Below are positions 38,801 through 51,000 of a stretch of DNA of 64,000 nucleotides, piece after piece. The stretch is from Symbiodinium natans (lineage: Eukaryota > Sar > Dinophyceae > Suessiales > Symbiodiniaceae). The notes beneath the pieces are model-generated. The model saw nothing but the letters and a program-made list of their open reading frames with translations. It was not told the origin of the DNA and ran no database searches. How positions within the stretch are numbered: the first letter of the stretch is position 1; each line of letters opens with the position of its first letter. A program made the translations under genes and the position numbers. The stretch spans positions 658,921-722,920 of the forward strand of contig CAJNDS010002124.1 in the NCBI GenBank assembly GCA_905221605.1, read 5' to 3'.

Positions 38801-41800
38801 GGAAGGTGTATGTAGGCGCAGGGTTGCGTATGTTCAGCGCGCCACCTTGCGCAGATAGTTTTAGATGACCCTCAGCCCCCAAGCCTTGAACCCTGAACTC
38901 TAAACCCCACAGACCCGAAACTTTGGGGTTCAGGCTTTAGGGTTTAGGATTTAGGGTTTAGGGTTTAGGGTTTAGGGTTAAGTTTGGGGTTTAGGGTTTC
39001 AGGGTATCAGGGTTTATGGTAGGTTTGATTTCCGAAGCAGGTATTCCTAAGGCTCAGAGGGCTCTTGTTTCCACGTTGCTGGGCTAGCATAAGCCTTCTT
39101 CAATGGTGGTGCCTGTTACCCTAAACCCTAAACCCTAAACCTTAAACCCTCAGGAGGCGTCAGCACTGGCACACGAAGTCGTAGACATTGGCGCGCCTCA
39201 AACCCCCTACTCCCTAAAGTCTGCAAAAACAGTGGGTTGGGGTTCAGGGGACGTTTCGCCCACGTTCTGGGCTAGGGCTTAGGGGTTTAGGGTTTAGGGT
39301 TTAGTGTTTAGGGTTTAGGGTTTAGGGTTTAGGGTAAACCCTAAACCCACCTAACCCTGAAGCCTAAACTAAAACTCGCCAGGCCTCCAAAGAGTTCTGC
39401 TGGTGGGGCTTGGCACAAAGGATTCCGAAGATTGGATGCAGGCCACTGGGTTTAGGGTTTAGGGTTTAGGGTTTAGGGTTTAGGGTTTAGGGTTCTGGGG
39501 CCTGCTTTCACGAGATTCCTTTCGTGTCGTAGCAGCGCCTCCTGAAGGGAAACTTCTATTTTCGTACCCTAAACCCTAAACCCTAAACCCTTAACCCTAA
39601 ACCCTTAACCCTAAATCCTAAACCCTGAACCCTAAACATCCGCCTTAAAGCAGGCTCCCTATTGTGAAAGTTTGGCGACTTGAGGCGTGAGAGGGGTACT
39701 TCATGGGGTTCAGGGTTTCACATTCACAGATACCAAGATTTCGGGTTTAGGGCTTAGGGTTTAGTTTAGGGTATAGGATTTACTGAGAAAAAAACTTGAA
39801 AGCCACTTGAGAACCTTACACCCAAAGCTCTAATCGTGCACTTGCTGGCCTTACGCCATAAAAGCCTATGTTCTTTTGAAGCCCGATATACTATATATCC
39901 CATGAAACCCAAGCTGCGGGTTTAGGGTTTCCGGTATATATATTTACTTCGTAGAATCGTAGAAGCTGAAGAGCCTGTGACTTACACCCGAAATTCAAAC
40001 ACCTATATGGCCCGTAGCCCGATGTTCAAAGCCCCAAACCCCCCAAATCCCCCAAACCCCCCAAACCCCCCAAACCCCCCAAACCCCCCAAACCCCCCAA
40101 ACCCCCCAAACCCTAAACCCTAAACGTAGGAGCCTTCAACCCTAATACCTAATCCCCAGGCTGGCAGCACAGCAGGGGCTGCATTGGCAGAGATCGAAGG
40201 CCTGGAAAAGCCTTGGCCAGCGTTTAGGGTCTAGGGTTTAGGGTTTAGGGTTTAGGGTTTAGGGTTTAGGGTTTAGGGTTTAGGGTTTAGGGTTTAGGGT
40301 TTAGGGTTTAGGGTTTAGGGTTTAGGGTCAGAGTTTAGGATTGAGGGTTTCAGCTCGAGCTCCTTCAGTTTGGGGTCCTCCCTCTCTCTTGTTTTATAGG
40401 GCTGGGTCGGAAGTCGGTCGTACAGTGTTTAAGCCAGGTTTAAGGTTTAGGGTTCAGGGTACGGAGCTCCCATCTTGGGGCACTTCAAACTCTACACTTC
40501 ACTTTCTAATTTTCCCGAGGCTTCGGGACCCTAAACCCTCAACCCGAAACCCTAAACCCGCAACCCTGAACGGAAAAGTTGCGGGGTTTTAAGCGCTCGG
40601 GTTCAGGATGAGCACTTAGCGGATGTGTGGCAAAACTTACCCCCCACCCCAAGACCTACACCGAAACCTCCCCTCCCCGCAATTTCTGGGCAGGCAGCGC
40701 GTCTTTGGCATCGCGGCGGCAAGGATTCAGGAGTTTGGGAGGGTTTAGGGCAAACTCACCTAAACCCTAAACCCTAAAGCCTAAACCCTAAACCCCAAAC
40801 CCTGAACCCCAAACCCTACACCCTACACCCTAAACCCTAAACCCTAAACCCTAAACCCTAAACCCTAAACCCTAAACCCTAAACCCTAAACCCTAAACCC
40901 TAAACCCTAAACCCTAAACCCTAAACCCTAAACCATAAAGAGCTTAGAGTGTAGAGCTTAAGGTTCAGATCTGCCTTTGAAGGCGTGTGGCCCGATGATT
41001 CCCTCAACCGGGGGGCTCGCCCCCCCCCCCCCCCCCCCCCTAGTGCAACCCCACGACTCCTATAAGGGGTTTGGGGTTCAGGGTTGTTTAAACTCTGAAC
41101 CTGAACTACCCTAAACTACTCAAGCTGCCCGGAACTCCCTGAACCCCCCCTAGCCCTTAACCCTACACCCCAAACCCTCAACGCCGAACTGCAAACTACC
41201 CCAAATCCGAAACCTGCGGAGCTTAGGTTTGCATCGACGGAGTCGAGGCGCGTTTTGTTTTGGGGCTTAGGGTTTACAGTTTAGGGTTTAGGGTTTAGGG
41301 TTTAAAGAAAATTAGGGGTTCAATCCTAACCTAAGGGTTCATTCTTTATGTTCATCCGAAGGTCCGTAACCCCTCCAAGCGCTGCATTTGAAATATACGA
41401 CTTGCACGCAAGCCTTGAAGATAGCGCTGACTCCACACCTGGTGCCCCAATGTGAGTGTCTTCAGCCTTAAACCGTGCTAAGCTCTAAACCCTAAACCCT
41501 ATAACTCTATAACCCTATAACCCTATATCCCTATAACCCTAAACCCTAACGAAACGCGAAATTAGCCCTGAGCCTTCCTCCTCCATACTCTTTCGAGAGT
41601 TACCCAGCGGGCAGGACTTAGGGCTTGGGGTTGAGGGTTGAGGCCTGACGCTTCAAATCCTTAACCTTCAATCCCTAACTGAATCCCTCAACCCTATACA
41701 CCCTACCTAAAGGCTCCTACGTAGTACCTTCTCTGGGGAGCTATACTAGAATCCCCTATGACTCACCCAAAAACGATTTTCCTTTAGCGCCTTCAGGTAA

Positions 41801-42639
41801 GTCCTAAGCGTAGGTGCTTGGCCAATGTGGGCGTCTTCCGCCTTAAACCCTAAACGCTAAACCCCAAACCCTAAACCCTAAACCCTAAACGGCCCTCAAC
41901 CCCAAACCCTTTAAGTGCACGCGAGGTTCAGGAGCTGATTCAAGGATTGCTTTCAGCACTTGGCTCCTCTGGCCTCACAAAGGTGGAGCCTCTTGGCTGC
42001 AAGCCCCCCGCCCCCCCCCCCCCAAAGAAAAAACAAAAATATAACAGTAACAACAACAAAAATAGTAAGAGTAATAAAACCCTAGCCCGAAGCCCCAAAC
42101 CCTAAGCTCCAATTGCAAGGGTTTCGGACTTAGGATTGTCAATCGTGGGCCGAGGGCTTTGCTGAATTCCTTTACTATTTTGGGTATAGTTGACCCTTAA
42201 TACCTGAACCCCTATGTATGCAAGCCCTAAACCCTATCAGCGGCCTCTTTCCGGGTTTGGGGTTCGGGACTTAGGTGTTCGTGGTTAGGGCTGGTTTTGC
42301 CAAAAAGACAACAACCTCGCTCCTCAATGGGTTGCCATGTCTGTGCTGGGGGTTCAGGATGTAGGGTTTCAGGTTTACGGCTTAGGGATGAGGATGACAA
42401 CCAAGGATTTCATTGTTCGTGTGTGGGACCTCCCTGAACCCTAAACCCTCAACACCCACAGGCTGATTTCCACGAATCCTTGCCTTCAGCAACAAACTCC
42501 GCTGTTTCCCAGCTGTCCCTGACCAAGCACCTACCTTAATTATTCCTTAAAACCAGAACCCTAGAACGCCTAAACCGAAAGTGTAAGAACTCAGAGGGTT
42601 CGTCGTAGACGACCCGTGGTGGGTACCGTTGTGCCGGTG

Positions 42640-42720
<81 letters not shown>

Positions 42721-45700
42721 GGAGTTTTGCCAAAGGAGCCCCTACCCCCTGTGCTGAACCGCCTATGGTCGATGCGTTTACGTCGTGTGGGTGGCGCGGT
42801 CCTCCATGAAAAAATTGTGCACCGACCCCCCACCCCCCCCCCCCCCCCGCCCCCCCGCGTTTTGAGGTTGTGAGGGAGGGGCCGCCCAGGGTCGGCGGAC
42901 CCGAAACCCTAACCCTAGCGAAAACCTCTGTATTGAGGACTGTTAGAAAAATGGGGAACATCCGAAGTTTCGGGTTCGACGTAGGCTACTGGGCGCCTAT
43001 CCTGCGGGCAGCGGCGCAGCGATCGAGGAGGCTACGAAGAGCTGCAGCTGAGGAGGCAGGGTTTAGGGTTCAGTTCAGGGTGTGGGGTGTTAGGGTGTTT
43101 GGGGTTGAGAGGCGATTTCGTCCTTTCCCTTTTAGTTTTCTTTCGGGTTCAGGGGCTAGGTAAGCGGAGGAGTAGGAGGAGTGGCGGGGGGGGGGGGGGG
43201 TGGAATGACCATACGCCCGAAACCCTTAAATTAAACCCAAGCTCTAAGCTGAATACCCGGAGCCATGTAGCACCAGGCCAGTGAGAAAACCTGTGCCCCC
43301 AAACAATGGTAAGTGTGCTCAAGAAGTAGGGACGATTCCGTTTTGTACAAGTATATTTTGGGTTCTTATTGTTCATTATGAGCATAAAAATATGTTATGG
43401 AACTAGCAGGAATAAGAGGTTGCTATAGCTTATACACAGTTATCATAGGTTGTTAAAACAGGTTATGTTCTCTATAGGTACACGCTTTGGAAGTGCATGG
43501 GTGTTTATGTTGAGTGTCTGTTGCGGATACTAGCAAGAAAAGCACTACCACAGACAGGTAAACCCTGAACCCGAAACCCTAAACCCTAAACCCCTAAACC
43601 CCTAAACCCCTAAACCCCTAAACCCCTAAACCCCTAAACCCCTGAACCCTAAACCCTAAAAACCGCTAGCGCCGGTTCAGAAAGTTGGTCGCACGAAGGA
43701 CCCTTTGGCTGCTCGGACACCGACAAATCGCCGGAGCGAAAGCGCGGGCCACCGGTGAAAAATACAGCTGCTTCCTTGTGTTGGGGATCTGAGGTTTAGG
43801 GTTTAGGGCTAGGGTTTAGGGTTTAGGGTTTAGGGTTGAGGGCTGAGGGTTTAGGGTTTAGGCTTGGGCCTAGTTTTCATTCCCGACATGGTTCCGAAGC
43901 GCTTATAAGGAAGGAAGCCCATGTCGAGCCCTCAGTCCCTAAACCTAATTTAGGGTTTAGGGTTTAGGGTTTAGGGTTTAGGGTTTAGGGTTCAGGGGTT
44001 AGGGTTCAGGGATATACATACAGCCTAAACCCGAAACCTAAACCCTAAACCCTCACGCTAAGTTACCGGGGAGGGGTGGTCCCATCAGAGGTCCTCCTCT
44101 GTGTCCTCGTGCCCCGAAACCCCGAAACACAGAATCAAACTGAACTCCAAAGCTTAAAACCCTAAACCCTAAACCCCAAACCCCAAACCCTAAACCCTAA
44201 ACCCCAAACCCCAAACCCTAAACCATATTTAATTTAGGGTTTCTGAGAGACCGCACCCAGGTCCGTTGTGGAGCCCAGCGGCCCCTCAACGCCCTGCTTC
44301 CCCTTCTCACGTGCTCCTGGGTTTGGGGGTTTAGGGTTGAGGGCTTAGGGTTTAGGGTTTGAGGTCTAGGGGGTTAGGGGTTTAGGGTTTAGGGTTTAGG
44401 TTTTATGGTTTAGGGTTTGGGGCGTTAGGGTTTAGGGTTTTTGGGCTTGGGGCTTGGGATTTGTAGGGGCTTCGGGTGCAGCTTGTCGGCTAGCCTTCAC
44501 ATGAACGTTTAAAGCCCCCAAATCCCCCAAGCCCTAAGCCCTACAACCCTCAAGCCCTAAGGCACCCCCAAGACCTAAGCCCTAAGCCCTAAACCCCCAA
44601 GCCCTAAACCCTAAACCGGAAACCCTAAACCCTACTTTTCCATCAGGTACTTCAATGCCTCAACGGCTCATCGGCACCTGTTTTTGGCCACTGACTCCAC
44701 AGGCGGCCCGGAGGGGGCATGGGGGAGTTCATCTCGCATCGGATCAGATGCCAGGTTTTAGGGTTTAGAGTGTGACCATAAACCCTAAACTCTAAACTCT
44801 AAACCCTAAACCCTGAACCCTAAACCCCTACCTTGCGGTTTCAGGTTGCCTTTTGCCTAAGGGGGTTTGCGTGAGGGTTCGACTGGGATCCTGTACTACC
44901 GGTGTGTTAGAGTCGTTGAATGCGCCGAATACCGGGCCACAAGTGAGGGTCCATGGGGGTTTGGGGTGAGGTGGGTTTAAAGTTTAGGGTTTGGGTCTAG
45001 GGTTTTAGGGTTTAGGGTTTCAGGTTTCGGGTTTAGGGTTTAGGGCTTAGGGTTTAGGGTTCAGGGGGAGTAGCTTTAACAGTACATAGACATCGTCTCA
45101 GGCGGCTTAGATCACGATGTTGGATGAACTGACTTTGAAGGCCCGGCAGATTTTCCAGAAGTCAAGGGCTTAAGGCTCCAAGGGCCCATGTAACCTATAT
45201 AACGCTACTACATGGGAACCCCTTGAAGGCCCAAGTATATACTATATAGGTACATGGACCCTTGGAACCCCTTTAAGGCCCAAGTATATACTATATAGGT
45301 ACATGGACCCTTAGAAGAAAGGTTTCGGGCGGGATCAGGATCCCAAAAACGCAGGCAATTTTTCCCCTCGTGTGTTCAAGAGAGCACCGACAACCCTAAA
45401 CGCCCTCAGCCCCAGAACCCTTGGGTTTAGGGTGTAGGGTTTAGCGTTTAGGGTTTAGGGTTTAGGGTTTACAAGATGTGCCACAACAATGGCGACTGGC
45501 CAGAAGCACCCTGCGATGCTGAAACACCTTCTCAGACTTTGGGCTTTACGGTTCCCAAGGCCCTAAACCCTAATTAAACCCTGACAACCCTATAAACCCT
45601 GTAAACCCTATAAACCCTATTAACCCGATAAACCCGATAAACCCTATCAAACTCTAAACCCTAAACCACCCTACCACTGTAAAGCCAGCATCCGCCCTCG

Positions 45701-46644
45701 CCAGCCCTAAGCCCTAAGCCCTAAACCCTAAGCCCTAAACCCTAAACCCTAAACCCTAAACCCTAAACCCTGAACGCGCGCAGGCGACCTGCCGCAGGAC
45801 CTGCAGATGCAGCCCACAGTGCTGCAGCTGTGCCGAGAAGTCGGGTTTAGGGTTTAGGGTTTAGGGTTTAGGGCTAGGGTTTAGGGTTTAGGGTTTAGGG
45901 TTTAGGGTTTAGGGTTTTAGGGTCTAGGGTTTCGGGTTTCGGGTTTAGGGTTTAGGGTTTTAGTTAGGGTAGCAACCTCGGAAGCTTAAGCTATATAGAC
46001 TCCTTAGCAATCCCTAATCTTCCGCGACCATCATTTTTCAGGGTGGTTCGACGCGACACAACTTTGATTGTGCATGCGACCTTCGAAACCTGCGACAACA
46101 TTTTTCGACGAAACGCTCAGCACCTTCCCCGAGCCCTCCCAGACTTCGCGTCGGATGTAGGTTTACGGTTTCGGGTTTAGGGTTTAGGGTTTCGGGCTTA
46201 GGAAATAGGAAATATGAAATAGGAAATAGGGTTTAGGAGATCATTTGTGGGTGCAGGGTCTCGATTTCACTCAAACCAGACACCCCAAGGGTCGAAGATC
46301 AAGTTATACCCAAAGACCCAGCCAGTATCCTGAACCTTCAGCCTCTAAACTTGAAGCCCTATATACCCACAACCCACTCTACCCTAAACTAAACCCCAAA
46401 GCCTTAAACCCGAGCCCCCAAAATCCGAAATCCCCTTATCCCGAAGCCAAGCCCTCAACCCCAAGCCCTAAGCCCTAAACCCTAAAGCCTAAACCCTAAA
46501 CCCTAAACCCTCAACCCTCAACCCTAAACCCTAAACCCTAAACTAGACCCCTAAACCCTCTAAGCCCCAAGCCGCAAATTCTAGTACAGTGAGGCACTAC
46601 GGCCCGACGCCGTGCGAAGAGGGGCTTGGTCCCCGGCAGTCCTG
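35815..46644 (+). CDS. Gene C: multi-exon gene, possible M17 aminopeptidase-like segment
   Basis: Exons read by eye: 35815-35920, 36487-36560, 36891-36931, 37273-37330, 39154-39193, 39383-39441, 40160-40221, 40693-40723, about 41930-42000, 43668-43754, 44647-44754, 45476-45527, 45784-45844, 46042-46156, 46585-46644. Phase joins fit at 35920/36487, 39441/40160, 40221/40693, 45844/46042 and 46156/46585. The stretch RVLLVGLGTKDSEDWMQ, followed by AGSTAGAALAEIEGL and later LTKVEPLGC, resembles the N-terminal domain of M17 leucyl aminopeptidases (a VGLG strand then an Ala-rich helix). The catalytic NTDAEGR motif was not found in the window, so the match is weak and the downstream exons may belong to another gene. 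Later exons encode VVRRDTTLIVHATFETCDN and YSEALRPDAVRRGAWSPAVL. Four or more donors are GTTTAGGG from telomere arrays. Confidence 0.35.
39300..39352. repeat. Head-to-head TTTAGGG/CCCTAAA junction
   Basis: TTTAGGG units meet CCCTAAA at AGGGTAAACCC, another small inverted telomere-like junction. Confidence 0.85.
40020..40107 (-). repeat. 9-mer CCCCCCAAA array
   Basis: About nine copies of a C-expanded unit, grading into canonical CCCTAAA at its right edge. Confidence 0.9.
40225..40328 (+). repeat. TTTAGGG array providing a splice donor
   Basis: About 14 units start at the end of the exon at 40160-40221 (CCAGC|GTTTAGGG). Confidence 0.9.
40757..40935 (-). repeat. CCCTAAA array, about 22 units
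   Basis: Begins with degenerate units (CCCCAAA, CCCTACA) and becomes perfect. Confidence 0.95.
42641..42719 (+). repeat. Poly-G run of 79
   Basis: Uninterrupted G tract. Smaller C/G tracts lie at 37880-37954, 41019-41040, 42832-42850, 48777-48801, 53831-53887 and 55703-55760. Confidence 0.95.
45179..45312. mobile_element. MITE family 2, copy with duplicated right arm
   Basis: The right arm CCCAAGTATATACTATATAG through ATGGACCCTT occurs twice in tandem. Confidence 0.7.
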
Positions 46645-47200
46645 GTTTAGGGTTTAGGGTTTAGGGTTTAGGGTTTAGGGTTTAGGGTTTAGGGTTTAGG
46701 GTTTAGGGTTTAGGGTTTAGGGTTTAGGGTTCTGGCTTTTTACGGTAAAGGCTTTTTCGGGTTTGAAGGGTTTATAGGGGTTTATACGGTTTATAGGGTT
46801 TGTAGGGTTTATAGGCTTTGTACGGTAAAGGCTTTATCGGGTTTGAAGGGTTTGTAGGGTTTATCGGGTTTATTTGGGTTTAGGGTGTAGGGTTTTGGGT
46901 TTATTGGGTTTAGTGTTTTGGGTTTTGGGTTGCGGGTTTGTAGGGTTTATAGGGTTTATAGGGGTTTATCGGGTTTGTAGGGTTTATAGGGTTTAGGGTA
47001 TATTGGGTTTAGGGTTTAGGGTTTTGGGTTTTGGGTTTCGGGTTTGTAGGGTTTATAGGGTTTATAGGGGTTTATCGGATTTGCAGGGTTTATAGGGTTT
47101 GTAGGGTTTATCGGGTTTGTAGGGTTTATAGGGTTTAGGGTTTATTGGGTTTAGGGTTTTGGGTCTAGGGTTTACAGGGTTTGGGGTTTTAGGATTCGGG
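46645..47200 (+). repeat. TTTAGGG array followed by 9-mer TTTATAGGG variants
   Basis: Twelve canonical units begin at the donor of the exon at 46585-46644. From 46741 nine-base variants (TTTATAGGG, TTTGTAGGG, TTTATCGGG) take over in longer repeated blocks, for example TACGGTAAAGGCTTT at 46741 and 46821. Confidence 0.9.
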
Positions 47201-47866
47201 GTTTTGGGGGTGTAGGGACAGTGTAGGGTTGGTGGTTTATGTAGGGTTTTTTGGTCTGGGTTCTCGACTGGCTGCTAAGCCCTAAACCCTAAACAATAAA
47301 TACCCTAAACCCTATAAAACCTATAAACCCTAAACCCTAAACCCTAGCCCTAAACTAACCCCCCTATATAAAACCCCGACAGGATCCCGAGCCCTTGCAA
47401 ACCTTGAACCCCAAACCCCAAACCCTGCGGGTTTCGTTCGTTCTTGCAGTGCGGATCCTAAGCTCTTGAAGCGTGAACCCCCAAACCCAAAAAGGGTTTA
47501 GGGTCTTGCTCGGGTTTAGGGTTGTCGAGAGCTGCCCATGTGTGTGTGTGTGTCATACCCAGTTCCCGGATTACTTTGTGCGGGTTTGGGGGTGTAGGGC
47601 TTTAGGGTTTCAGGGTTTATGGAGTGCCAACTGAACTGCAGATTAGTAGGATAGTTCCCCTGCACCACCTAGATATTCGGCATAGCCCGCCTCCCGAAAA
47701 AGTAGCAAGATGGGCGCCCAACGCAATGATAAGCTTGTGTTGGCACTCAGGTGAGCACCATTTCATACAAACCCTGGAACTCGTAGAATCCCTACTCAAG
47801 CCCTAGACCTAAACGCCCAGACCCATATCTCGCCAAGCCCGAAACATCTATAAATGCTAAAGGATA

Positions 47867-47998
47867 CCCTAACCCCTAACCCCTAACCCCTAAACCCTAA
47901 ACCCTAAACCCTAAACCCTAAACCCTAAACCCTAAACCCTAAACCCTAAACCCTAAACCCTAAACCCTAAACCCTAAACCCTAAACCCTAAACCCTAC
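47867..47998 (-). repeat. CCCTAAA array
   Basis: Three CCCCTAA-type units followed by about 15 perfect heptamers upstream of gene E. Confidence 0.95.
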
Positions 47999-48068
47999 AT
48001 GATTGTTTCTGGCCCAAGGGTGAGACTGCCCCCCCTGCGCCTGGCCCTGGTGCCCTCAAGTGAGAGCC

Positions 48069-51000
48069 ATGGCGATTCGGAAGCGGGCCCCGGACGCTGC
48101 CCTTGCGCGAAAAAGACAGGCCACGAAGGGGGTTTAGGGTTTAGGGTTTAGGGTTTAGGGTTGAAAGGGCTGAGGGTTAGGGATCTTTGTGTTCAGGGTT
48201 CAGGTTGTTGGATTGGTAGCGTTGCTAGCTTTTGAAGTAGGGCTGTCACTCTTGCTACGATTGCCCTTAAAAGGCGCTTTCACTTTAGCCTGTCTAGGGC
48301 ATGAAATCTCTAAACCCTAAACCCTAAACCCTTAGGTCTAGGATTCAGGTTTTGACTTATTTCGCCAATAGTTGAACTTTAATTTTTTTGGGTTTCCTTA
48401 TTTAGTAGGAACATCAAAGTGTAACCTTTTCACTCCTGGTTTCTTGGAGAAGTAAGTTGAGGGCTCAAGGTAGAGGCCCTTGGCCTTAGAGTCGAGCCTG
48501 AAACCCTAAACTCTGAACCCCATACCCGAACCCCAATCCAGGCCCTAAACCCTAAACCCTAAACCCTAGAATTTGCGGGGTTTGGGGTTGAAAGCTCAGT
48601 AGGGTTGAGGGTCCTTTGCTTTGGTCTAAGGGTAGTTTACAGGGTCCCTTAAAATGGTCCCTTACCTCTTTCAAAAGGGTTCTGAAGTGTGCACCCTTGA
48701 GTTACATGGGGTATAGAAGACTCAGGGACCATGTAGGTTGGGGTTCAGCATCACCACTACTTGCTTAAGAACCCCCGCCCCCCCCCCCCCCCCCCCCCCC
48801 CAATAAAGTAGAATGAAGATTAATTATCCCTAGTGCCCTTACAATTACAAGGAAGAATGTTTTTTGTATTTGCTTTGGGGTTCTTAGCCCTAAACCCTAA
48901 ACCCTAAACCCTAAACCCTAAACCCTAAACCCTAAACCCTAAACCCTAAACCCTAAACCCTAAGAAACCCTAAACCATAGCAGAACCAGGCCCTCAGGAA
49001 GGCGCGGAAGGCGGTGAAGGACAAGGCCGTGAAGACCACGGCCCTTTGTTTCGAGGGGGGGAAGGTTCCTTTTTGAGGTTTAGGGTTCAGGGTTTAGGGT
49101 CACTGGTTCTGAACACTAAGCCTTAAACCCCAACCCCTAAACCCTAAACCCCACACCCAATGCAGCCTTGGGTTGGTTGGCTTAGGCCACGTAGGCTCTT
49201 TGTTGGGGCTTCCCAGTCACTGCCCGAACACCTCTGGATGTCAGGGGATTAGGGTTTAGGGTTTAGGGCTTCTCTTACCTTTTAGGGTTTAGGGTTTAGG
49301 GTTTGGGGATTAGGGTTTAGGGTCAGGTTTAGGGTTCAGGGTTTAGGGTTTAAAGGGTTCAGGGGTTTAGGGGTCTAGGGGTTTAGGGGTTTAGGGGTTT
49401 AGGGGTTTAGGGGTTTAGGGTTTAAGGGTTTAAGGGTTCAAGGGTTTAGGGGTTTAGCTGTTTAGGGGTTTAGGCTGGCTTTGGGGGTTTGGGGGGGCTT
49501 TGAATTGGAGTTTAGGGTTTATCGGGTTCAGGGCTTAGAGTTTAGGGTTCGGCGAGGTACATGGTACCGCCTGTTCCCCTTCCATTAGTGCGGGCCTAGA
49601 GTCCTGGAGTATTCGCCGGCAGGGCAGCTTGTGACCTAAGCCTCAAACCCTAAACCTGCAACAACATTCTACCCTGTAGACGCGAAAGTCGGATCCCGAA
49701 ACCCCTTTCGGGGCGGCCCCTTTCTATAAGCCTTATCGTCACAACATCGGTTTGAGTTTGGCTTTATAGGATTTAGGGGTTCAGGGTTCAGGGTGAAGGG
49801 CTTTCCATGTGGAATGGCTACGAGTTGGCTAATCCGACCCTTTTTTCAGGACTGCATGAGGTGTATATATAGTGTCTATGTAGGGTAGTAGGATGAAGGG
49901 GGTCCATGAGCCGAGGTATAAACGGTTTAAACCCTGAAGCCTAAACTCTAAGTCTATGCAGGGTGGTAGGATTAAGGGGCCTAAACCCTAAACCCTAAAC
50001 TTCTCAAAGATTCTCCAAGCATCCCAGATTGGGTGTGTGAGGTTCCAGAGCCATTCGGCATCGGAGAGCACTGAGCGTGTACGGATTTGATGGTATTTGG
50101 GTTTAAGTTTTAGGGTTTAGGTTTTCGGGTTTACATGTTATGGTAAGGTTTTGGGTTGAATTTATGCAGGCAAAAAAGGGGAATACTCGCCAATATTCGT
50201 CTGCGAAATCTGCAGACTAAATGCTATGCCAACTGAGGCGAACAACTACAACAAAGAAAGCACAAATGCAAAGCACTCTTAGCCTCAAAATCCAACCCAC
50301 TCATTACGGGAACGAAAACACACACCTAAGCCCTGTAAACACTACACACGCTAAACCTTTCTTCTATGACACATGAGTAAGCCCTTGAACCCTAAACCGC
50401 AAACCCTAAACCGTAAACCCTGAACCCTAGACCCTAGACCCTAAACCCTAAACCCTAAACCCTAAACCCTAAACCCTAAACCCCAAACCATAGTCACCTA
50501 GGATGCCTGCAAGCATCATAACCCCTAAGCCCTAAATGAAGCCTCAGCCGTGCATCCAAGGCAAACTTCCGCCAGAAGGGAGGCAGGGGCCATGCTCCAA
50601 CTTGAGGCTTTAGGGTTTAGAGTTTAGGGTTTAGGGTTTAGGGTTTAGGGTTTAGGGTTTAGGGCGTTTCGCATACGCCCACGTATGGCCGAGTTGAGTC
50701 CCCAAAGCTTACAACGCTGGAAGCCGGAGTCTTTTTTTTGCTTAGGGTTTATGGAACCCGAACGATGTTGCTTCAGCCCTAAAACCCTAAAACCCTGAAA
50801 CCCTAAAGTCCCAAACCCTCAACCCTAAACCCTGAACCCTAAACCCTAAACCCTAAACTCTAAACCCTAAACCCTAAACCCTAAACTCTAAACCCTAAAC
50901 CCTGAACCCTAAACCCTAAACAGAGAGTGGAAGTGCCCAGTGAGAGCCCTGGAGGCTACGGCAAAAGAATTGCCAATTGCTGGCAAGTCCCTGCTGGCGG

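Noticed and set aside
42536..42961. 141-codon minus-strand frame with a long polyproline
   Set aside because: It is a translation of the 79-base poly-G tract and adjacent C/G runs, with no support from flanking sequence.
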